From: Alentia gelatinosa
Lineage: Eukaryota; Annelida; Polychaeta; Phyllodocida; Polynoidae
Length of the DNA: 64,000 nt
Assembly (NCBI GenBank): GCA_950022655.1
Contig: OX465582.1
Coordinates: 89,557,801-89,621,800 of the forward strand
Direction: 5' to 3'
The notes beneath the pieces were generated by a model that saw only the letters and a program-made list of their open reading frames with translations, did not search any database and had not been told where the DNA came from. Of the stretch, positions 42,069 through 50,400 are shown one piece after another; positions within the stretch are counted from its first letter, which is position 1; each line of letters opens with the position of its first letter. A program made the translations under genes and the position numbers.

Positions 42069-42280
42069 GTAAGTTAAATTGCAGTTTAAATGATGTATGA
42101 ATTATAATATGATGAATTATTGCCTCATTCGTCAATATTATCTCCCTTTATTCAACCATATCCCCTGTTGTTTCTAAAGGCCTCGGTAAGCTATAAACGT
42201 TAAATGTGTGGAGTTACTGCTGTGAGAATTGATGTGAAGAGCGATGGAGGCATTCAATGTTATGAGCCTCTGTTGACCTT

Positions 42281-45200
42281 TTTTTTTTTTGATTTAAAGG
42301 CTTTTATTGCTTTCGATCACATTCTGGATCGCTCTTCCAGCAACAGCAATGGGAAGATGAATGAACAAATACAACGAACAGTATGATATGTACAATGCAG
42401 TTCTCCTCGTTCTTGAGTTCGAGTATGTAACCACATATAGGATATGAGTTCGTGACAATACTTCATAGTTATTAACAATGTATGTCCTTAGATGTTCCTG
42501 TGGATTAACTGTCCATAGGTTTTCCAATACCTTATCCATGGAGCTTGCCTGGTCCATGATCAGGTTTAACTCAGTACCAGCTTCCTTACAGTAATAATCA
42601 ACCGACGTCCAAATTTTTGAACTAACATATATACAATGTACCACTTCATGTGTGATCCAGGAATTCGTGGAGATTCACTCTTTTATCCTAAGGCATAGTT
42701 AATGTAATCGAGTAGACATCATCTTAGTGGGCAATTTGTTCCAACAACAGTTCCAGTATACCCTTTTTAAATTTAGCTTTTGAACAATCATAATGAAGAT
42801 TTACAGGTAGGCTGTTCCAAAATTTAATCCCCAAATATACCGCAGATTTTCTGAATTTCTCCTTCTTAGGACGTGGTAAAGCAAGCAGACACTTTGCTTG
42901 TTGTCGTGTTGGTATTCGGCCTTCTACATGGGCGACTTGCTCGATTAGGGATAGATCCCTTAAGTTTTTAATCACACCTTCTAGCAATAACATGCGTCTT
43001 GTACTGGGCATGCGAACCTTACACATACCTAACAACTCTTCCGTTGATATGAACCTCCCATCCCTATAAGCCTCTTTACCTATTGCTATCCTTAACGCTC
43101 TGAAAACTCCCCGGTCAATTTTGTTTCTAACATCTTTACTACTCCCTTCTACCAAGAAAGAACAATGGTCTACCATAGGCAGCAAGCACGTGGTTACTAC
43201 TTTTAAGGCTGTTTCCTTGTTCATAAGTCTTCTCACCCTACGAAACACAGCACACTTGTCATTCAACATTCCCAATAACTTCATTCCGTGCTTATCAAAA
43301 TTTAGTTCCGTATCGATAAGGGCTCCTAAACAGTTTATTTCATCTACCGCATCTATGATTATATTGCCTAAAATAATACTACCCCTATTTTCTTTTCGTG
43401 TTCTAGTCTTGCTACCATGGTACATGATCTTTGTTTTTTTTACATTAATCGTCAACTTGTTAGCGTTATACCACTCATACAGCTTATTCACCACATTTTG
43501 GATCTTTACTTCTGCTCCTGAGAGGGTTGGGTCCCTTACCGCAACCACCAGGTCATCGGCATACATACTTACAAAACAGTCATCGGGTAGGCAAGCGGGC
43601 AAGTCGTTCACAAAAATAAGGAATAACAAAGGGCCCAGTATGGAACCCTGTGGTACCCCGAATTTTACATCTTGTTGTACAGACTGACCGTCGCCATATC
43701 TAGTGAAACATGACCTATCCTTCAAATAATTCTCAAACCAGCAAATAATCTTTGGGCCTAAACCCGCTTCGGATAACTTAAAAATTAACAATCCATGATC
43801 GACACAATCAAACGCCTTTTTAACGTCTATATATATGGCTATTGAGATAGCTTTCGCGTTGTCAGATTCCGCTAGGAACTGAACAAGCTTAAAGACGGCA
43901 CCCCCGGTACTTCGTTTCTTTCTAAACCCAAATTGATTTATAAAAAAATAATTTTGGTTCTCCAGATAGGTGTACAACTGGGTGTGTACTGCCCGCTCCA
44001 GGAGCTTCCCTGGGACGGGCAGTACACACACCGGTCGCCAATTTCCCACGTCCGACAAATCCCCGGATTTTGGCAGTGGCGAGAGTCTTCCTTTCTTCCA
44101 ACTAGAGGGGAAGTCCCCCTGATCCACTAACAATTGAAGGACCCGAGTAAATATATCTGAGCAGGATAGCAGTGAATTTCTGAGGAGGCTGTATTTTATG
44201 CCATTCATCCCAGATGACTTGTCTGTCTTAATTTTCTGGACTAGTTTTACCACTTCCTCGTTGTTAATATTTCTGTTATTAACCTCCCATCCTTCTCGAT
44301 TCTCTCCATTAATATAACTCAGTTGACATTTCTTGTCAAGATTCTCACTTAGGACCCTGCCTATAGAGCAAAAAAAGTCATTGGCGTGATCCGCACATCC
44401 ATTCAAAGGAATTTCTCCCCCCGAGCTATCTTTGAAACATATTTCTGTTTTTCCGGCATTAGGTTTAAGTAACGCATTTAACACTTTCCAATATTTTTTT
44501 GGATCGGTTGAATAATCCCTGAGCTTACGTTTAATGTAGAGTTTTCTACTGTTTGTGATACCTTGTCTAATCTTCTTACTAAGCTCCTTCATATCGATAA
44601 TCCAGGCCTCTCTTTCTTGCAGTGGGTAATGGCCTTTTCTCTTACAAATTTTCCTGCATAGCCTACGCTTAAGTTTTATATCCCTTTTTATGGTGCCAGT
44701 CATCCAGGGGTCCTCCACACACGAATCAGTTCGGTCGTTATAAGGTGCGTTCCGATCTAGGTACCTATTTAATTCATTTCCCCAAGTTTCCCATAGGGCC
44801 ATACCGCCCATGATATTCAGCGTTTCCGAACATTTGGCTTTTAGCGTATTATTTAGATCGTCTTGCCTAACTCTACCATAATTTCTTATTTTCAGTTTCT
44901 TTTTTACGTGCGCAATTCTATCTTGCTTTTTCCTCGCAAAAACTATCAGATGGTCGCTAAAGTATAAATCTAGAGTACCCCATTCCTTCACATTTTCGGC
45001 GTTCGTCAGTATGGTGTCTATACTCGATGAGTTACCGATCCCAATTCTCGTAATAGTATTTATTAACCTTTTAAGGCAGAAACTCCGCAATGTGTCTATT
45101 AACTGTCTATTTCTAGGATCCCTCCAGGCCCGCGCATCCAGGTTTACGTTCCCGATAAACCATAATTCTGTTTTTCGAAAGCGGTCGTCCAGACAGATTT

Positions 45201-45615
45201 GTTCTATATAGCTTAGTAGATTTTTTATATTGTACCCGGGCGGCCTGTATAAGTTCACCACAGTGAACACCTTGTGTCCTGGTTTATTTACTTTGACCAC
45301 CACCGATTCCAGATCTGGATCCATACGATCCAGCTCCCCAAAGGTTTTGCAATGCAATGCCCATTTTTCATGTGAATAGAGCCCTACCCCTCCTCCTTTA
45401 CCTAGTGTCCTGTCGTTTCTAAAAAAGCGGAAGTTGCCAAAGCTGACATGGTGTGAAGAGATAGTCCTTTTTAATAACGTTTCAGAGATCCCTATTACGT
45501 CAAAAGAATCCAGGGATGCTCTTAGGTGGCACACCTTGCTAAATAGACTGTGAATATTCCAGTGTATAACCTTAAAGCCCTTTTGCCCTGCAACCGTTTT
45601 GATGTTATGAGTCAT
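42281..45615 (-). mobile_element. Non-LTR retrotransposon with intact ORF2
   Basis: The minus-strand element ends in an A-tail (T-run at 42281-42291 on the plus strand) after about 430 bp of 3' UTR. It contains one complete endonuclease-RT ORF. The 5' limit is unclear: about 280 bp upstream of the ORF lack features, and no ORF1 is present before the hairpin at 45890. Either 5' truncated just before ORF2 or a family with a short 5' UTR. Confidence 0.85.
42724..45615 (-). CDS. LINE endonuclease-reverse transcriptase, 963 aa
   Basis: ATG at 45615. The N-terminal apurinic-type endonuclease starts FKVIHWNIHSLFSKV, with IGISET, and SDHLIVF near residue 220. The RT follows: LSPLPKSGDLSDVGNWRPVC, FRKKRSTGGAVF, YIDVKKAFDCVDH, FGVPQGSILGPLLFLIFVND and the catalytic YADDLVV. 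The C-terminal region ends LGIKFWNSLPVNL. This set fits the Jockey/CR1/L2 group of LINEs. It nicks target DNA and primes cDNA synthesis there. No stops or frameshifts, so it may be competent. Confidence 0.95.
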   Translation of the reverse strand: MTHNIKTVAGQKGFKVIHWNIHSLFSKVCHLRASLDSFDVIGISETLLKRTISSHHVSFGNFRFFRNDRTLGKGGGVGLYSHEKWALHCKTFGELDRMDPDLESVVVKVNKPGHKVFTVVNLYRPPGYNIKNLLSYIEQICLDDRFRKTELWFIGNVNLDARAWRDPRNRQLIDTLRSFCLKRLINTITRIGIGNSSSIDTILTNAENVKEWGTLDLYFSDHLIVFARKKQDRIAHVKKKLKIRNYGRVRQDDLNNTLKAKCSETLNIMGGMALWETWGNELNRYLDRNAPYNDRTDSCVEDPWMTGTIKRDIKLKRRLCRKICKRKGHYPLQEREAWIIDMKELSKKIRQGITNSRKLYIKRKLRDYSTDPKKYWKVLNALLKPNAGKTEICFKDSSGGEIPLNGCADHANDFFCSIGRVLSENLDKKCQLSYINGENREGWEVNNRNINNEEVVKLVQKIKTDKSSGMNGIKYSLLRNSLLSCSDIFTRVLQLLVDQGDFPSSWKKGRLSPLPKSGDLSDVGNWRPVCVLPVPGKLLERAVHTQLYTYLENQNYFFINQFGFRKKRSTGGAVFKLVQFLAESDNAKAISIAIYIDVKKAFDCVDHGLLIFKLSEAGLGPKIICWFENYLKDRSCFTRYGDGQSVQQDVKFGVPQGSILGPLLFLIFVNDLPACLPDDCFVSMYADDLVVAVRDPTLSGAEVKIQNVVNKLYEWYNANKLTINVKKTKIMYHGSKTRTRKENRGSIILGNIIIDAVDEINCLGALIDTELNFDKHGMKLLGMLNDKCAVFRRVRRLMNKETALKVVTTCLLPMVDHCSFLVEGSSKDVRNKIDRGVFRALRIAIGKEAYRDGRFISTEELLGMCKVRMPSTRRMLLLEGVIKNLRDLSLIEQVAHVEGRIPTRQQAKCLLALPRPKKEKFRKSAVYLGIKFWNSLPVNLHYDCSKAKFKKGILELLLEQIAH

Positions 45616-45889
45616 TTTATTTCACCAGTCATACTAGACATCCATTGTATATCTCTCCACTTCCTTAACATCAACATGGTACAAGTAACGGAACAACAAA
45701 ATATAATTTGCAAACAAATGTAATAATAATATACAATATCAGTGGAAGATCTACCACAAAATGTAAAGGGGACATAGATTGGCCGCCACCTCTGTCTCCA
45801 CTCTGTTCTGAGCAAGCCGACGATATGTACAACCCAGGCTGTATCCACGAATTCTCACTCTTGGACCAAGCATTTGTTCTATATACATA

Positions 45890-46050
45890 CACAATAATGA
45901 CTAGTTTTGTGTACGAGTGGCCGTAATCTCCGAGTAGTTGACGCGTAGTAATATCCGGGCGATTAGCGAGGATATTACGTCATCAACTACGAGGAGATTA
46001 CAGTCATTCGTATACAAAACCAGTCGTTATTGTATTTATTACCCACCTAC
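45890..46050. mobile_element. Hairpin MITE
   Basis: ACTAGTTTTGTGTACGAGTG at the left is inverted as CATTCGTATACAAAACCAGT at the right, with GTAATCTCCGAGTAGTTGACG / CATCAACTACGAGGAGATTAC inside. Confidence 0.75.
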
Positions 46051-46159
46051 AAGATTAAACAGAAATCTATTGCACTGTTAAGTGTGGCAGTAATTCGGTG
46101 TAGACTGACACCAATAATATAGTTCCCCATTAACTTGGGATTTAAGCATACAAAGTGTA

Positions 46160-46385
46160 TTTTCTTATGATAAATAAGATTGTTTTGATTGATTCTAAAT
46201 AATTAGCTTTGAATAAACATTCAAGAAACTTAATTCGAAGTACATGATGATTCAACCTTATTATGGAGAGGACTATTTTTCCGGAATCTCCTGCAGGAGA
46301 TTCTGACCTGCCAGAATCTCCCGGTAGCTGTTTCCAGGTGCCCTATACATTTCCTATGGAGACTCAGTATTAGGTGGGTGATAAA
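46160..46385. repeat. Dispersed repeat shared with 3150-3335
   Basis: GAACATTCAAGAAA, GAGGACTATTTTTCCGGAAT and CATTTCCTATGGAGACTC are common. Ends at GGTGGGTGATAAAT, a word at the ends of many small elements here. Confidence 0.55.
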
Positions 46386-46594
46386 TGGGTTGTAAGAGCA
46401 GAAACAACTCTGGCGGCCAGTGTATAGGGGACAGAGCCATTGTTAGTTCATAGGGTAGTCACCAGGCGGCCGACAGTCGTTTCGGCGGGTGGCGCCCCCA
46501 TTCGGGAGACAGACCCTGTATTCTGGCAAATTTTTCACTCTCCAACCGTGGACTTCAACACTGCGTATGTGCACCAGATACTAGTGGGCGATAG

Positions 46595-47008
46595 TCACGG
46601 GCGTCAGAACATTTTGAAAGTGGGGGGGCAGACTGAAAAATTGCTGACTTTTTTCTTTGTATGAAGTCAGATTTCGACATTTGCCAGTTCCACTGGATTT
46701 ACAGTGAATCTGCGAAAAGTCTTTGCACGCTAAAAATTCAGACTTTGACATTTCGCCCATGGTGAAAAGTCAGCTCTCAGTCATCTTTGCACCTAGAAAG
46801 TCAGACTTTAACACTTTTCCATGGGGAAAAAGTCAGGGCTTAGCCATCATTGCATGCTGAAAAGTCAGACTTTGACATTTTTCAATACTGAAAAGTCAAG
46901 ACAGGTTTTACAATTGTTTGAGTAAAATTTGAAGCTGCTGACTTTTTCGGGCTGGCAAAAAAGTGGGGGGCTGCCCCCCCCCCCCCCCCCCCTATTCTGA
47001 CGCCACTG
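46595..47008. mobile_element. MITE with GGCGTCAGAA termini and internal repeats
   Basis: GGGCGTCAGAA at the left is inverted as TTCTGACGCC at the right; GATAGT-like sequence flanks both ends, suggesting a target duplication. The interior is three or four copies of a unit with AAAGTCAGACTTTGACA. A 21-base C-run lies at 46973-46992. Confidence 0.6.
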
Positions 47009-47226
47009 GATAGTAACGGTTTATCGCAGGGTAACAAACTATCGCACTACGCCGGGGTCATGGTGTAAACATAGATTTCCGCCAACGCGCCATCTACGAC
47101 GGTTCCCCACATAATCGTCGTTACTGGGGTCGCAGTGTAGCCCTGGGTCATGGTCTAAAACTACATATAAAAATAAGAGATTAGAAAAAGAAAATTAAAA
47201 AGAAGGAGAGCTAATGAGACGCTGAA

Positions 47227-47489
47227 CTAACCGGAAACTGACACCTCCCCCAGGTGGAGAATCCCGTCCTCACGCAGCATCTCCTCCAGAGAATCCGCTT
47301 CCGCCGGAGTCAAGGGTTCACTTCCGGTCGCCGTGACGACTGCGCGGAGGTGTGTGTCGGTGACAGTACCACTTCCGGTTTTGTCCAGTTTGCTGATGGT
47401 GTCGGCGATGTCGAGAGACGCCGCAGTCACTTCCGGTAGGTGGTCCTGGATGAAACGCTCGGCGTCGGCAAACGTCAGCGTGTCCCATA
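47227..47489 (-). CDS. EF-hand gene, last exon
   Basis: Acceptor TTGATGCCCACAG, then WDTLTFADAERFIQDHLPEV, DTISKLDKTGSGTVTDTHLR and EDGILHLGEVSVSG, ending TAG at 47229. The stop overlaps a possible G|GTTAGT donor, but the protein ends where EF-hand 4 should end, so I take the stop. Confidence 0.83.
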
Positions 47490-50400
47490 CTGTGGGCATC
47501 AAGAGCGGATTTGGGGTTTCATGTCATTTATTTCTTTAGTTTTCATATCATTTATTTGTTTTAACAATGCTCCTTGAAGTGGAATTCACACGATGGGATT
47601 CCTGTACCTCACACAGGTCAAAATCTCATGAGATTCTGTTCCTTTTTAGGAGTAAATGTCGTCAGCAATTGCAGCGCAATAAAGATGTCTCAGGGATATG
47701 GAACCCTACGATTTAGACGATTTAGACATGAATCCCTTCATGTAAATCCCATTTAACAATAATTGTTTGCCACTAGATTTGTATGCCATGATTGTGGCAT
47801 ATGATAATGGGTAGTGGTTTCCTGAGTCCCCATACATTATCAATGGGGACTTTGTATACGGTGGATAATAAACGATGGGTAGTGGTTTAGTGGTTTACTG
47901 AGTCCCCATACATTCTCAATGGGGACTTTGTATACGGTGGATAATAAAAGCATGTATTACCTTCTTTTCCCTCGGCCATCAGGGCGTCCTTGACCTCGCG
48001 AATGACGGGGTTGGATCCTAAGGCGCGCATCATCGTGAGTAGCGTCTCTAAGGACACTGCGTCGTCTGCCTCTCCGAATGACGTCATCACATCATGACAC
48101 ACTGATGGAAAAAAAGCATGCGCGATACAACATTCAAATGATGATCAGATTCCACTTGCCATCTATCAATTATAGATGTTTGTCTTATAAGGGTGTTTAG
48201 TTGAACCTGACATTAAATGATCGGTTTAAAGGCATATCCGATAATTCATGATGGAGCCACCTGGTGATTTTAAAATATTTTCAATTATCAATCAATACTT
48301 GTTCTGTGGGATTCATTCTAATGTTTAGTAACTAAATCTAACGTTTTGTACAATTTATCTGCTCCTAATAGGTAAAATAGGCCAATTAACATTTGTTTGA
48401 TTTACATTTACTGAAAAATACGCTTTTCTTGAATTCTTTCAAAAACAAGGACGGTGACCTCTGAATTCAAAACTTAAATGTGTTGTACTATAAATCTACT
48501 ATATTTCTGTGAAAGTCTGAGGAAACTGACCATGTGAAAAGCAACTTCATGGAATTCCTCTATATTCTATTATAAAATCTATCAATTATTGATTCTTGTC
48601 CTCTTGAGGTATTGTGCAAGATCTATAAATGTTGCCTTAAGGCTAGAGTGGTCACATATAGACTTCCAGCATGCTGTTAAAATATTATCCCCTCACTATA
48701 TGCATGCTATTCACTGTGATAGTGGGAAAGAAGCAGGGAGCCAATGTCTTAGGGTCTGAGAAGCATGCCCAGCTGACCAATCACTCATGACCAAAATACC
48801 CCAAGACCAACTGGTGCTTGATGTGTTTGGATCCTGGACTGTTGCAGACAGATTGTGTTTTAAATGTGACTTTCCCTCATAGTTTACATGTGATTATCCC
48901 ACATAGTTTACATGTAACTTTCCCTCATAGTTTATATTTGATTATCCCACGTAGTTTAAATGTGACTATCCCTCGTAGTTTACATGTGACTATCCCTCGT
49001 AGTTTACATGTGACTTTCCCTCATAGTTTACATGTAACTATCCCTCATAGTTTACATGTGACTTTCCCTCATAGTTTACATGTGACTTTCCCTCATAGTT
49101 TACATGTGACTTTACCTCATAGTTTACATGTGACTTTCCCTCATAGTTTACATGTTACTTTCCCTCATAGTTTACATGTGACTATCCCTCATAGTTTACA
49201 TGTAACTATCCCACGTAGTTTACATGTGACTATCCCTCATAGTTTGCATGTAACTATCCCACATAGTTTACATGTGACTATCCCTCATAGTTTGCTTGTA
49301 ACTATCCCATGTAGTTTACATGTGACTATCCCTCGTAGTTTACATGTGACTATCCCTTGTAAAATATTTTCTAAATACAGAATCAAGTAGCCATGGTAGT
49401 CATCCACGGGCATGCTTTAAGCAGCCCTCGGAACACCCCTATTCATGCATATAACTGTAGTGTTCCTTTATTGAGCGCGGGAAAACGCGCACATATACAT
49501 CATCTAGAGGTTAGAATGCTCACACAGGCTTCCAGCTTACTGCAAAGAATCTAACACTTCACTATCCATGCACCAACTATAAAGACTTGGTAAAATGGTC
49601 AGGTGTCCAGTATCCCAGTAAGACTGTATCCCTGCCCCACTACTGATTTGGTTCCAATCAATGGACAGAAATCACATGTCAATGGACCATGATAATAGTG
49701 CCGAATATATGTATGTTCCAAAAGATACCACATCTGAAGATGTCAAAAGAACTCTTAGAAGTAGAAGGAAAACAGATGACAAATATGTTAGTAAGAGGAC
49801 TACCAAGAGCACTAGTACTCCAAATGAAGTACCCTCAAGCCAAGCAAACATGAGTGCATCAAGCGCTAAGGGGCTATCAAAGAGCGAACTGAGTGGCATA
49901 GCTGACCTATTAGCCCGAGAAGTACGGCAGTTGACCAAGACCCTCAATGAAAGATTCAGTCACAACTATGACAAGTTGAATAGGATCTGCGGTATGCTAG
50001 ACCAGGCACAAGTCAAAATCAAAAACGTTAGCCAACAAAGGACAAACACCTCAAAAGAAATATGCCAATGTATTGCTAAAGTAAAATGGTTACATGATAT
50101 ATTTCAAAAGAAACTTAATGATGTTCAGCAGATTTAGGAAACACCTATTTTAATGTAAGTAGAAACAATGTCTTTCTTAAATGGGTTTATAATTATCCAA
50201 TGGTTGGGTATTGTTAGATATTAATTTTATAATTAATGTGTAACACTGCAAGCTCTGTTGTAAAATTTGCTATGTCATGGCTATACTAATTACTAAACTA
50301 ACAGGAAAATATCACAACAAGAAAAGGGGTTATATAAATCAAAGACATCACTTCCTGTCACAGCAACTGACTGTGGAGGGGACCATATCCCATAATAATC

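Noticed and set aside
43121..43687. 188-codon plus-strand ORF
   Set aside because: Antisense shadow of the LINE reverse transcriptase.
48818..49390. 190-codon plus-strand ORF
   Set aside because: It is the translation of a 24-bp minisatellite; no gene context.
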